Shown here piece by piece: positions 1 to 14,400 of a stretch of 64,000 nucleotides of DNA. The position numbers and the translations under genes were made by a program. Position 1 is the first letter of the stretch; every line of letters begins with the position of its first letter. The stretch covers positions 2,348,180-2,412,179 of the forward strand of contig NW_002060948.1 in NCBI RefSeq assembly GCF_000150275.1, written 5' to 3'. Under the pieces are notes generated by a model that was not told the DNA's origin, searched no databases, and saw nothing but the letters and a program-made list of their open reading frames with translations. Origin of the DNA: Trichoplax adhaerens (lineage: Eukaryota; Placozoa; Uniplacotomia; Trichoplacea; Trichoplacidae).

Positions 1-695
1 TGTGGTTATTGAGTACAGGAGTAGCGATGGATCTCGATCGCACCCTAGATAGAATATGGATCCAATTTCAAAATTACTCTACTATTACAATAAACGACGA
101 ACATTGTGTATAGCGAGTAACTTATTTCAAAGATTTATCAAGTTGACTACGGTCAAAAGTAATTATGGAGCATGATGCAATGGCTAAGCATATTGAATTT
201 AATCGTCGACGCTACAAGGCGTAGTAGTGCTACGATGGTACCTATTATCGTTATAATTGAAGTCCTTTTTGTAAAATTTTAGTCTCTTTTACCGTCGTTA
301 AAAGTAATGTATCATTTATGAAAGATATTTTATGAAGAATTGGATCAATATCAAAACGTTCAATCAAAGTATAGTGGCATAGACTAAATTATAGAGGCAT
401 ATTCTCGATGCATGGGAAATTTGCAATGACATCATCAACAGTACAAGTATCTGGCCTATCGACTCGATATCTTATTGCATAACGCCTAACAGACATTATC
501 TTAAGATCAGTACTCTACCTGCAGGTATAGGTGCATAATCTATACATTCGATTGGATCGATGTCACCAATTGAGCAGTGAATGATCAAGTTGTAAAAGCA
601 AGAAAGAATAAGGTCAGTGCCTTCCCTGAAAGCACCAAGATGGAGGTCGTTAACCGAAAAGTCTCCAGTTTATCTAACAGTCAAGTCGAAGAGTT
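1..695. other. No recognisable feature
   Basis: AT-rich unique DNA; no exon with family similarity and no repeat structure seen. Confidence 0.5.
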
Positions 696-960
696 GTTAT
701 GGTGCAGTACAGTGTACAGTACAAAGTGAACCAAAGTGTACTGTACTGTACTGTACGTACTGTACGGAATACACGGACTGCACTGTACGGACTATACGGA
801 CTGTACTGTACAGTACAAACCGCGTGGACAGTACGGACTACAGTACTGTATACTGTACAGTACTGTACCGTGCCGTACTGTACTGTACTGTACAGTACAG
901 TGCCTTCCAAAATACTGTACTGTACAGTGTACACTGTACACTGTAAATCTACAGCTGGAC
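696..960. repeat. GTAC-palindrome-rich block
   Basis: Dense runs of overlapping CTGTAC, AGTAC and GTAC words, most of them self-complementary, so the stretch can fold into many alternative hairpins. Both strands read open over 100 codons, but these readings are only Tyr/Thr/Cys/Val/Leu repetition from the word bias and are not genes. Similar DNA recurs at 39020-39330, 39540-39760 and 40960-41060. Confidence 0.75.
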
Positions 961-3608
961 GGGACGGGAATTCCCTACCCATGGTACTTTACAGGTACGG
1001 TACGGCATAGTATATGGCTAATATTGGTCAGTAGACCAGCCATCGACAGGCCATGGATTTCTAGAAGTAGCTAGAAGTCCATCGCTGAGTGGAAACCTTG
1101 TCAAAATATCGTCAGGCCATCATTTAAAACTTGCGATATTAATTTGTTCATTCTGTGTTTACCTGACTTTAAAACTAGCAAATAAACGATGCTGTACGTC
1201 CTAATGTCCCTAAAATACTTTTATTGTAAAAATCGATAGTGAATGATTAACGTCAGCCCCGGAGGATTGCCAGTTGCAAATGAAACCACTGAAACCAATT
1301 TTCCTCTTCTTGTCATATTAAATGACTATACTATGATGTCATTGCCCATAAGTAGCGAAAGCCTTTACCCTACCTCTAAGCTTAAGCACTTAACCAGGCT
1401 TCAAAAGTACGAGTTGTCTATCACTTTTAAAATTGTCTTGTGTCATGCACAGGCGGGATAAGATATTTTTCTCAAGTACTACATCGATCTGATGCACTTT
1501 ACTTTAGGTACAAGATATTTTGCATAGATTAGCCTCACTGGATGGTATAAGACATTTTTTCCATCAAAATGGATGTGTGTATATTACATATTACAGCATT
1601 CTCTTTTAGCAACAAGACAAAAAAAGAAGTCAAAAGTAAAGTGTCTACTTGCTAGTAACATTCTGATGAGTGCTTTTGTAGTTTAGTTATCTCACTGTTG
1701 AGTTACTACGGTATATACGGGTGGGTTGATTATATTATACTGCACACTCTGTACTATATTAATAGTACTGTATAGTATAAAAATATCTTATAATAGATCA
1801 GTTACTGATATTCTTCAACCAATGGATAGTGTAAAAATATCAGAATCATTCATTTTAGAAATAATTAACCAATAGACCATTTATTGATTCATTAACATTT
1901 TACACAGGATTATTATGATAGGCTTATTCAATATGTAAACGTTCTAGTGGTAGGTGAGTTATGATCGCCTATGCGGTATCGTTATAGATTTGCAGTTATA
2001 AGTTATTCTTACTACGCATATATTATATTTTCATCAGTGTATCCGAATGGCATTATTAAGAGCATTTATGAGCTACCAGCCGGTCACAGATGAAAATGAA
2101 GTTTAATCATGAAAATTAAAGATCCTATCTACCAAATGGACTGCAACCTATGCATGAGTATATTCGACAATTACCTCGTATGATCATGACTTTGACTTGC
2201 ATGAATAAGCTACCGAACAGCTATGCGCAGTGAAAGCAAGCCAGTTAATTTGTTCTTAGCTTTGGAGATAGATAAAGATTTTAAGTACTTCAATCAAGAT
2301 ACTGCATATCCGTTCAACTCTGTAGTATGGTAACATGAAATCAAAGCCATTTGTTCTTTCGATTACAATTGCTCAGACTAATCAATCCATCTAAATAACA
2401 TGAAGACCGATGATAATCTAAACGTATATGGTGCTATAGATAGGTTACTAGGCACATACGCTTAATAACGATTAGCTTATTTTTCCTGCTCAATTTCAGT
2501 ATCTAGTTTACTATTTATATATAATTAGTAATGCATATATATATATGTACAAATACTAATTGGTTTAACTGCTACAAATAAGGAGACCGATAGCAAACTA
2601 AATAAACGTGTATATAGTATTGATGATTTCTTCGTTAGTACGGTGACTTATTAAATTTACTATACATTACTGCGATTTGCAAATAAAGGCAAATCTGAAA
2701 CATTATGGCAGCGTCCTTAACTTCTTTCGACTTCGTGAGAAAATAATGCTTTTTGAATATATTCTTCTGGACAATAAGGTAACGCCACAGCATTTTGTAC
2801 CTTCCGTAAAGTTGATAAATAGTTATGATATTGTAGATATTTTTGAAGAAATATGCCGTAAAATTTGAGCTCTGAAATACTTTGAATTGTACGGGTATGT
2901 GAATAGGGTAATTTTTATATATACTGTATATATATGTTGCTTTGTAAATAAAGTGTGCGGTACACAAGCGGGAACGAAAATCTATAATAATTGTATGCCG
3001 ATTCAATAACTAAAGGGATAGATATTGAAATCACTAACAGTCCACTAGCTAGCGTTTATGCATAATTCTATCAAAATATTCAACCATTTGGAATTCACTA
3101 ATTCTAGAAAGTACAGCTATTCTTTATCTGGTATCCATTATAAGTTCCCTATTGGCTGGATCGTTGTATTGATAGAGTAACTTTTATTTACGGTATTTTA
3201 CAATAATCAAGTGTTAATGTATGCTTATAAATTTGTTAACCGAATCTGTTATGAGAGATAATCATTCCCTAGATGCTTTATTGATTTAATATTGCAGAGT
3301 ATAGTACTTACCGTTATGTCAGTTGACATTGTGCTTTTTATGGCGGTAGCTGTTTAAAATGACGGGAATAAAATTATGATGCAATAAAGGTTTTAATTTG
3401 GCTATATGATGAATAGTATTTATAAGCTTCCGGTATGATATTACAAATACTTCAAATTTGGTAGTGATTTAGATAATATATTGATTGAGAATGGTAAAGA
3501 AGTCTTTGCTATACCTCTAGATTGGTTGGCAATACGAATGTCATCATTATCGCTTGATTTTAGAATAGATGAAGGGTTTGTCTTTCGTTTCTGCGGCGAA
3601 AGTAAAGT
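961..3608. other. Gene-free stretch
   Basis: No exon I can support. The best open frame, 2677-2868 plus, has no domain and no paired splice sites. Confidence 0.45.
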
Positions 3609-3728
3609 TTTATTGATTGAGAAGTGATGTATGAAATATAAAAAATTAATTATGAATTAATTTATCATATGTTATTTAATTTCAACGCAACGAGCTAGGA
3701 AAAAAATTACTCCGCCGCAATTTCATTA

Positions 3729-6700
3729 CTAATTAACAAATTGATCAACCTTTCTGCTGTTAGCTTTCCATACTGAGCTATTCAAATGACTGTTTGTTGC
3801 ATTTTTTTGCCGAAAGCTCTTCAATTTAGCTCGAACCTGATATATATGTAAACTGCAGTTAGAATATTATAGCTCAAGGTATAAATTTTATCGATAGTTA
3901 AAAAAAATTCAAATTTTTCGTTAAGCGGTTTACTTCTCCGTTAAAAACACAGTGAAAGAGGAAAATGAATAAACCCTATCATTAAAAGAGTGATAATATG
4001 AAAGGTGATTAATATACAGCTTAGCAATTGATTAAGTATTTGTAGCAATAGCACGCTAATTTAAACTTCTAGGTTGAATTTTTAGTTAAAAACGTTACAC
4101 ACCTGAAGAGAATTAAAAATTACAAAGAGATAGGAAAAAGCAATGGTATCCTCATCAAAGGACAATACTCCAAACACCCAAGTTAACCCTAGTAGTGGCA
4201 GCAGAATTACGCTAGCTTTCGTAGAAGACCTAAAAAAGTATCTATTAAAAAAATTAATCCTTTCTTAGCAGATAAATTGATACTAAGACAAGGGTACCGA
4301 CCATATGTTGGTTATTTCCAATCTACCGGCGTCTGTTGCGTTCCCAGTTACTTTAGCTGTTGCTGAATGTAAGACAATCCTGACCACCATAAGTAATATA
4401 ATGGTATTAAACTACACCAGCAGTGGATCAGATAAGATTGACGATAGATCAGTAAATTTTTTAATGCACGATAGCAACATAAATGTTAGTCTTCTTGTTT
4501 AGCAGTTTTTTATCAATTCGCTGATAACCTACCGAGATGATGAAAATTGCTGGTCCTATAAATGCCCATATAAGCCCACTAGTAATAGACAGCCAACACC
4601 TGAGAAACATTAATAACAGTAAAAGTAAGGTTAGGGGCGTTACCGCTGGATTTGATAAAATAAATATTGAACGCACTATAGAATGAAAATGAAGTAAAGA
4701 TTCGCCGTACTTTGGTATCTTACAAATAATATATCACATCATTGCCTTACGAGTTTACTCCATAGTCTTGAAATTTAACTGCTACGGAGACACCGACAAC
4801 TATTAATGGCAAGCCTATTTATAAAGAATAAGTTTAATTTGAATCTTAGAAAATATGCAGTTCAAGTCATCACCATATAATTAAAGTTGAACGGTATAAA
4901 TGACTACAAGTTCGAAGAAAATATAAAATACTTCATTGTTTGTTATGAATTACCGTACCAATGATCACTCTATGGTTCTTTATGCTAGCTACTTACCCCA
5001 ACCGATACCATAATATATCGCAGTCATACTCTTTCCAGCATTAAAAACACGAATAATCATAAAGTACAGATTGATCCCTTCTACTAACATCCAGGAAAAT
5101 GCAGCCAAATAGAGATAGTGCAAGCTGATAGCAAAGATTTTACACCTTATACTGTCCTATTAAGTGTCAATAATTAAAAGATAATTTAAATGTTAAAAGA
5201 TATATGAAATGTTTCCATGAATATGACATTAGTAGACTGCCATATCGAAGGTACAAGTACTACAAAAAAATCTGATGGAATATAGTAGGTTTAACAATAA
5301 AATCATTTTAGATGGTTACAATGTCACAAAATTAATATTTAAATAACGCTTAACATCATGCTAAGACTACTCACTGCGGCATCGTAATCGGACTGCATAC
5401 TAGCAATATGAATGATTTGAGCAAGTGCTAAAGCAGCGATTAGATTTTTATGTATTTCAAATCGTTCTGATCTTAATGCTCTGTAATAATAGTTAAAATG
5501 GAATTAGTTTTGATTGTAGAATAATGCTATACATTAATTATCAAATATTTAACGATAAAAAATTGAGATTTATAATCTATAAGGGACACATTCAATAGGA
5601 GGTAGCTCAATAGCTATAAATCTCAACTATTGACTATCGCTAAAATATTCTTACCTAAATATTGTAAACAAAGTAAATGCAATCACCATTGCTACCAATG
5701 ATATACCAAATCCAATGTAAGTTAAAATACTTAAAATTTGTTGATGCTTATCACTTATCTACACAATTCGGTGGAACAGTTATATCGTAAGACGCACAGT
5801 ATAGCTTCACAATCTTTTAAATAACTAAATGTAAATACGTTTCATGATTCACATCTAATTCTATTTATTTTATACCGTAGCATTTGTAACTCGCATCATT
5901 ATCGCGAAATGGGTCAAATGATTACATCGGCAGCTGGTATATGAGTAACGCGATCGGATTACTTGACAGCCATTGCTTAACCAGCGCCTATAAATAAACA
6001 TTTAGCATGTATTTATTTAATAAACTCAATTTCATATGTAACGGATATAATAAATAAAAAAAAATGTAGAGATGGATGTTATAGTTATTTACTGACTTAG
6101 AAGTGAAGTTCCAGTAGACACATTCTACATTAGATAGTTCTTCTTTTTGCTAGATGTTGTGATCGCAATATTGAAATATTGAATTATTACTTTAGCGCAT
6201 CGAGATTCATATTACCAGAACATTGTTTGCATATAATGGCAGTACTACGAAAATAAGGCTATCGTATATAGAATTACGCGGTGTTTTATGAAGATCTAAC
6301 TATTACGATTCTTAACACTATATCAATTGACTCTATAGTATCTGGCATGAATCAATTACAACGGTTTTAAATGAGTTGGTCAAAATAATAATCCAACCAT
6401 CTTATGTCCTAAGGAAAATTGATAATCAATGGATAAATTGGTTTCAGCTGTTGCAATCGCGCACGATAGAATATGCGTATTAACGGAAATATCGGCGTTA
6501 GTTTTAATATCTTCCGTTAATCTATGGCAACATTGAATATAAGAAAGAATGAATTTCGTTAGTTTATCACCGGTTAGTAAAAGTTGTATGTTAATATTTA
6601 TTCTACTATAACCGTTATAGTTTGGTGTAGTACATCAATTCTTACCCAATTTCTTTATATAAAACCTTGACAATTGGTATAAGTTGTCGCTGAAGTTGGT

Positions 6701-9700
6701 TAGTTGGATCGCCAACTTGCATCCAATCATAGCTGCGATATCCGAGATTTAACTTTGTATTGTAAACTACTTCTTTTTCGTTAGGGACTTTTATTTCCAA
6801 TTCTATTTCATTTAAAAAATCAGTCAGTTAGCCGTGTAACAGCTTTCTAAAGCTATATCGTTTACGCCGGATTTATATTGAATGAAGCAAGTTATTTTGA
6901 ATTTTATTACTATAAACCAAAATACGACATTTTAACAAGATCATTCTGCCTGATCTACAATGTTATATCTATATCTTGGAATAATTTGCATCTATTTATT
7001 AGATTACCGATCTAATAGGCTATATCTTATATATAGAGAAGATGATGATAATAATAACTTCGATCTCGTTAAAACTTTTCGGTAAATGAGCTAATTCAAT
7101 CAACACATATGTTACTAGAAATTTATATTGAATATAGTCATCAATTTTGATTATATATGTTTGTAAATAGCTTACCGATATTCTTTGTGACGACATTAAT
7201 GGTATGAGATAAACCTGCTTGACCAATTTTTAATGCAAAATTTTCCATCCCACCAATCATATCTACAATATGACTTGAATCCTGTGACGTATAGAAAATT
7301 AAGTTATTAATAGTCGTTAACAGCTGGTTATCTAGTAAAATTCGGTCAAATCGATGTCCGATTAAGTAACTGTTAAATGAATAAAAAGTAATTGTTTTTA
7401 AAGATAATGTCCTTTGATTTATAGTATTATTTCCCCCTGCTGGTATAGGGCTTGTTAAGCTCACTTGATAACTATCAGCTTCCCATTCTTCTGCATTTAG
7501 GGGATCCAATAGGATATTTGCTGCATTTATCATAGACTGAAAAGAAATAATTACAGTATCAGTAAAAACAGAGAAACCCATTCGCATTGATTACTTCAGT
7601 ATCGCTCTGAGAGTATCTACTGAGATTTGAAATATGTGGGCTTCGTGTTTGAAAAAAACACTGAGTAATAGCTGTGCATAATGATACATATATTCCTACT
7701 TATAAAATCATTACATCTTGCAGCATGCTATAGTCTAAGCACTTGTAAGCATTTATCTCTATCTAGGTATTCAAAGTAAATCATGATATTCCTCAGAAGG
7801 GTATGTCTAGTATTGAAGACATTTAGATGCATGACCAGAATTGAATCGCCACTACATATTGTAGTGCTTGTGTATTATGAAATTATAGCTATGGCAGAAT
7901 AAATATCAATATAACCTACGATTATATTCTTTCAATGAACTAGCTTGCTTAGTATTTTACTGTTTTGATGTTATACTATGGTTAAAGTAAGAGAAATATT
8001 ATCCATACGTTGGTTTGTAAATTAAGATATTCTTTAGAAGATAAAAAATTTTGTATAATTAATGGTCATAATCTACATCAGTAATTAATCTAGCTACAAG
8101 AGTACTGTGAGAATGAAATAGTCAAAATTATTCTTCGAAACTGGTTGGACTTTTTTTATCTAACTATATGCTTCTAGATTTGAAGGTGTTAAAATCGTAT
8201 ATTTTGCCCTAATTTTATCTTTCGACCTCTATATTGTATTACCTCTATCATGTTCTCATTTTCTAGTTCTGAGCTCAAATAAGCGTCATAATTATTTGCA
8301 ATAAAAAAGAAATTAGATGCATAGTTTTTCAATGCAGCTGAATTCAACGATATATTGCTTGTTGTATTTTTCTGAAGTAAAGTATTCAATGCATGGACTT
8401 GATTTTTTATGGTCTTCGGCGTTGGTGTTTTCGGAGTAGGTTCGTTTGTTTTCTGCTATGGATAGAACGAATAGGACACTTGATTAAATAATGTTAAATC
8501 TACGCATATCATAATCAATTTCTGATTATGTTAAGAACATCACGCGTATATCATGTTGGTAGCATATTCAGTAAAATGAGCTGAGATAACAATTCTTAAC
8601 AGTCTCCATGAACATATTCTTGTAAAATCAGCTTACGTCATAATAGGAATGATAAACCGTAGATTTTTTTACTGGAGATGCAGTAATTATATGTTCTGTT
8701 TCATTACCTGGAGGAAAAGAAGAAATAAAATTGGTAGTTTTACTTTAATCCTGATATGGAAATTGATATTACCATTCGATATTTTAATTTTATGACTATT
8801 ATTGTCATATAATTAGTTAATAAAGTAGGCCTTACGTTATGAATATTTGTGAAGTATCTAAATATCTTCTACACTAAGAGTAATCTTATATCGGAATAAT
8901 AACTGAACTGCAGACCTTAAATCTTTTGTAACTGTTAAACTACTCTATAATAGGCTGGATATAGAACTTACTTGTTGGAGATGAAGGATTATAAGTAAAT
9001 TTCCATGTATTGGACGATTTATTAGAATTCACTGTATAGTCTGTGATTGTTTCTGATAAGAAATTAAAATCATTTTAGGTGACCTGATGATATTTATTGA
9101 CGTGTTAAAAAATGCGACTCTCTAGTACAAATATTACTATATACCCTACTGAAATATCAATACACCCTTATTAAAAGATTCAAGGTGAATATAAGTTGCT
9201 TATAATTCAATTACCTTCACTGGTCACGAAATATGTGATATCAGCACTATTTGAGAAGAGATCGAAATTACTCGATGGAAATGAATCCTCTATCAAAGAA
9301 AATAAAATTTATATGTTAAAAATGCCTACTATGGTAAATGAATTCTTTAGTTATGTAGATTCGAAATTCTGCTTTCGAGCCAGCAGGTTAAAAATGTTAA
9401 TAGCTACATCTTACCATCACTATAAAAAAAGTCCTCCAAAATGTCATTTCCAATTGACTTTGATGATTGCATAAAATTATCAGTGAATAATGCAACGGTT
9501 TGCAATGGGAATTGCTCATTTAACATAGTCTTAGAGGAATAAATTGATAAGCTAAGAGAACTTTCTCGTGATTGGGATATAGTGTTATGTAAGTTTTCAA
9601 ACAATGATATAATTGAATGATTCAATTGCTGGATAGGCAGCGCTGTCAATAATTGAAGAGAACTATCAATAATAGATGTCATAGTAATTTCAGATATTCC

Positions 9701-10965
9701 TTTAGAGGCCAAATCAGCTGATAAGCTATCAGATGATGATTTCGATGAAGTATTTATTTCTGTTTAATTAGAGTAAGGATTCGTATTAAAACATTTTAAT
9801 ATCAACATTATTATTATTACACAATACAATATTAAATAGCATATATATATATAATTGATTGGGAAGAGGCTTTTATATAATAATATCGAATAGCTAAGTA
9901 TTTTGGAATATCAGAATTATGTCATTAAAATGGAACGATCGAGGGCACATTTAAAAAAGAAAGTATGACAGTTAGTTTTTAATATATTAATTGGTTAATT
10001 AATGAATATATGTATAACAAATATATGACGTGATGTCGAAGTACTGCGGTAAAGACTCAGGTAAGAAGTAATACTTCTGTAATCTTTACAAGTTACGTTT
10101 ATTAACTTCTATCCAAATAGAATTAGAATTACTCTGAGCAATGTAAGAGGTTATATACCTCTAATATTCTCCATAATAGATACCTCAAGAACTTCGCTAC
10201 TTAGAGTGTATCTCCTGACACTAGAATCTTTGAATGACTGATTGCACGATATGCACAGTTATAAGTATTTAGTCTTTCGGCTACTGGTTGGTTACACAGG
10301 ACATAACAGGACTGGACATAGTTCTCTTATGATAAAAAGTACCAATACAGTTATCCTATCTTATGTTATACGGTAGGATGATATCCGTGCGTATTCGTAA
10401 AAGTACTAATTTAGAGGATACAACATATACAGTACAGTATATAATACCAAATTACAACAATAGTACCTTTTTGGCAGAGAAATCGATGGAATAGAACGCA
10501 ATCATAGTCGTACCACAAGTAATTCAGATCAGAACGTTTTAAAGCTACGCAACGATCGTTTAAAGTGTCTGGTTGACCTGATGCCCAGTAGTTGTTATTG
10601 TACGAAATATAATGATACGGAGGTACTTTCCATCTATAATCAAGTAAATTATTAATTCCTCTAGTATCGGTCAACCCTATCCAGATTGGGACAGTATAAA
10701 ATGTTGCGGCTATGCTTAAATATTTTGTTAAATTTTGATGAAAATTCGCTGGAGAATCCATAACTAAATGCCCATTAAGCGATTGGCATTGCTGGTCAGC
10801 TGAGGCGAACTTGGCTTCAGAATTCGATAACCAAACACACCGGTCTTCTATTTGAACCCAGGGCGTATCGCAGGTTGAAGAAATATCTTTAATGTATACC
10901 ATAAGATATTGAATCAGATATGAGAGAGAAAGACTTTGATAGCAAGAACTAAGTGTCATAATCAA
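3729..10965 (-). CDS. C-type lectin adhesion GPCR (copy A, 20 exons)
   Basis: Cell-surface adhesion receptor with a seven-helix domain. Exons (minus, 5' to 3'): 10965-10467, 9759-9415, 9052-8972, 8707-8658, 8452-8243, 7536-7465, 7281-7176, 6802-6646, 6521-6398, 6149-6097, 5987-5876, 5758-5655, 5480-5375, 5156-4997, 4814-4751, 4599-4533, 4411-4302, 4229-4103, 3975-3934, 3836-3729. They join in phase to 2697 nt (898 aa). Order: C-type lectin domain (exon 1; WIGLTD, CVALKR, FLCQK), Ser/Thr/Pro-rich stalk (exons 2-5), GAIN helices and strands (exons 6-10), GPS in exons 10-11 (CVYWNF, GCQV, CRCNHLTHFA, with the cleavable His-Leu-Thr), then TM1-TM7. Family landmarks are HKN before TM2, WMLVEG in TM3, CWLS before TM5, GLTWVFG in TM6 and LFHC in TM7. 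An AATAAA lies at 3614-3609. Weak points: the first exon may be split near 10887, so the signal peptide is uncertain, and donors at 4301 (GTCGGT) and 8657 (GTTTAT) are unusual. No ligand can be named. Confidence 0.9.
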
Positions 10966-11104
10966 GGATTAATAAAGAGATGGCTGCACGAAATAACATG
11001 TAAAGACTATTAATAATCGTACGTATTAGTTATATGTACAGTATATGAAAATGTTGTCATAGATAAGTACAATATATATTCCCGGATATTTTGCTATTAG
11101 TAAT

Positions 11105-11420
11105 TAGTTCCATCGCATTTAGTAATCGCATACGAAGTCCACTGAATAGTATGTCGTATATTTGAAACTGATGGGCCTGAAGAGGACGGAATTATGTGCT
11201 TTATTAATTAACCCTATTATATTTATGAGTTCAGTTGCATTTAGAAATAGTACATGAAGTCCATGAAATAGTATATCGTATATTTGAAATTGGTAGGCCT
11301 TCAGAATACGGAACTGTATGTATTCTAATTCTAGCATTGTATGCTAGTAATAGTAAGTTCCAAGCGTATTAAAACTATCAGACTACATAGGATATTTACA
11401 AATATACTCATAGAACTTCA
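11105..11420. repeat. Degenerate ~125-bp tandem repeat
   Basis: Two clear copies start at 11105 and 11228 (shared GCATTTAG, GAAGTCCA, CGTATATTTGAAA, AGG..ACGGAA), and a third, much decayed, starts near 11355. The minus-strand open frame 11337-11119 reads through both copies but lacks any domain. Confidence 0.65.
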
Positions 11421-14400
11421 AGTACATAGAACTAGTAAACTATATTTTATATTAGTATTGATAAACTCTATTACATTTATGAAAAGAAAATGAATATATA
11501 GGATCTTAGACTGCATATGAAATTGACATTCTAGAAAGTTCAGTGCGTTTACTCATACAACTTTCTATTTACGCGCTCGTGCGATTGATATATTATCAAA
11601 AAATTGACGTATTTCTCCGATATAATTAATTGATTAATTAATTAATATATATAAATTTTCAATTTCAATTACTGTTCTATTGCTAAATTTATTACAATTA
11701 CGATTAATTAGACGTTTAATAAATTCCTTTAATCAGTGCTTATAACTTGGCCTCCACTGAATTTTCAAATACCTCGGGCTCCACTTTCAGAGCTTGCACC
11801 AGCTTCGTTCTCAGAGCCCCCTATAGATACGCTTCCAGACATTGCCATTCCAAAGTAGATCTACAGAAGAATTAACAAATTTTACATAAACTGGAATTTC
11901 ATAAGGAATAAAGTCTGTTAAATTCATACCAAATGCCTATATTTTCGAAAATTGTATTGATATCCTTAATAATATGTTTCAAATGATGATTGCAATCAGA
12001 AATATGTAAGCTGTTTCAATCGTAAGATACGGTAACTAATATGACAGCTGAGACATTTTATGATAAGAAACAGATAGATTTGCTTAAGCAGTGAAAAACT
12101 ATATCAGTAACCCTTCTCTTATGAATATCATTGTATATATAACTATAGATGATAAAAAGTTAAGATTGCGATCGTTGAAATACTGAACGATATAGCATGC
12201 ACCATCAGTGTCAGTAAATTAATATTAATATTGTAGTTAAAAATTTTATAATGGAAGACTTATATGCATACTGCATCTTATCCGAGACCCAAAATATTAC
12301 TAACGGTAAAATTATGAAGCCTAATTGTTAATATCTTTAAATAAATTTTGATAAACTAAGTCTAAACGGTAAGAAGCTATCTCAAATTAAATTATAGGAT
12401 ACTTGCTCATAGTACATAGCGTAATGTACGATTACAAAACAAATTTGAGAAACCATAGTAGAATACAATGCTAGGAAACATTATAGAATAGTAAATTAAC
12501 TATGAAATTCAAGTAGATGGCTTATTCTTATTTCCAGTTTAGTAAGAGATAGTACTTATGAATTAAAAATTCGAATTTTAAGAATTGATTACTTGTAGTA
12601 CTTGGTTCAGGTATCAGTTTTGTCATATTCTATGAGAGTTCACTGCATTAAATACTGTGCTAGACTGCAGGATACCATATCGCTTAACTAGCTACTATTT
12701 ACTGCTTTATCAATCAGACAAGTATTATTGACTACTTTTAAATTCATTCAGCGTCTTTGGAAGAAGAAGTATGTTTTTCACGTATTGAAGTAATATAAGA
12801 GTTAGCATTTTAGTATTGAGAATGCCAGAAAATAATTTTTTTATGATGATATCATATTGATTAGATTTTATACTGCAGCTACACATCTCATAAATACTGG
12901 TAGCATAAAATGAAAAATAGGCAGTTCATCAATGAATTTAATGAAACTGCTTGATATGTGAGTTAATTAAGTTGAGTTAGATTGATCTATAAAATTATAT
13001 CTTAGGGCGTGAGGCACAAACTACCATTATTGAGGTTAATTAGCTCATCATTTAACTTAATTTGAGCAGTAATCACGTTTAGATTATGTTAGATGGTATT
13101 TTATTGCATTAAGGAAGAATTAGATGATAGCTTCTGATCTTACGAATTGACTTGTAAACAACATGATTCGGATACAAGCCATAAAATATTCTGTAATGGT
13201 ATCACAGTTTTGAGCGATATATCTGTATCTTATACTGCTTCTTTAATTTGTGATAAAGAAAAAAACTGATTAATTTGCTATCTAGTCGCAACGGCTATAT
13301 TGGCTTTATACATAATCTCAACGATCGATGTTAAATAAGAGATGAGGGAATAAATACTAGTTATCTTTGATTTAGGGTATGAATTTAAATCCTGTAGATA
13401 GATTTATCTACCATCTGTCAATTTGATAACATATTTTGATAAAAAGTGCTATTAATAAATAATATTGCTAATAATGATGATTATCAGAAACTCGAAATTT
13501 CAGTGCTAATCATAACTAATTTGTACTTCCCATGACGAAATTGAAACTTCACTTTATGTTGCTTTCTAATCGATTCTAATATTTGATTGCCTTTACTATA
13601 TACACATCTGCTTTAAAATTTCACTAACTTATTTAGATCTTGATAAATACAGGAATCGATAGTTAGTGTAAGATAATAATACGTGAAACTAGTAGATAGG
13701 GAAGGTAATACGTTACCAGATTGACTCAGAAAGAGAAATTAGCGGATAGAGCGATCTGATTTATAAATACCGAAAAAGTCTGAACCAAATCAGGATCATT
13801 GCATATTGCTTAGAAAAATTTTTAGTAACAGTTTAGGTTTTCAGATAGCTAATAAGATTGGACTGAAGTATAATTGGTAACGATAAAGATGCCTTGATTT
13901 ACAAGAAAATATGCTACTACGAGTACAATCTAAAGTCTGTTTACCTTAATAAGAAATATTTTGAACTTACCGTTGTCATAAATATAAGCCCAATCGTGTG
14001 TAAATACTTGTACTCTCTAGTCAAATAGTACATTGTTCTGATGGTTAGTTAATTTTCAAGTTTATTATATGTTCGACTGGATATTATAAGATATCGGTGG
14101 CGCTTGCAGTTATTATGAAACAGATATCCAGATAAGAAATACCTAGATCATTATTTATTACCCTCTTGTAACTTGAATAAACAGAATACTATTTAATAAA
14201 TTAGCAATGAATATTCAATCTCAAATTGGACTATATAAAACCAGAAAAAGGGTTGATGATATCTTTTTGTCAAAGAGACTGATTTTTTCCCCTACTTGCT
14301 ATACATTTATATTATTGTATTAGAAAATCTAACAATACGTAGATTTAGGAGTATTAATCAAGTTTTTATGGTAATCAATTCTGTGATATAAAAGTAATAG

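Noticed and set aside
617-1074. Overlapping long open frames on both strands
   Set aside because: All are translations of GTAC/TGTAC word repetition; no domain or splice pattern.
2635-3006. 123-codon minus and 63-codon plus open frames
   Set aside because: They overlap, show no domain, and have no convincing splice partners.
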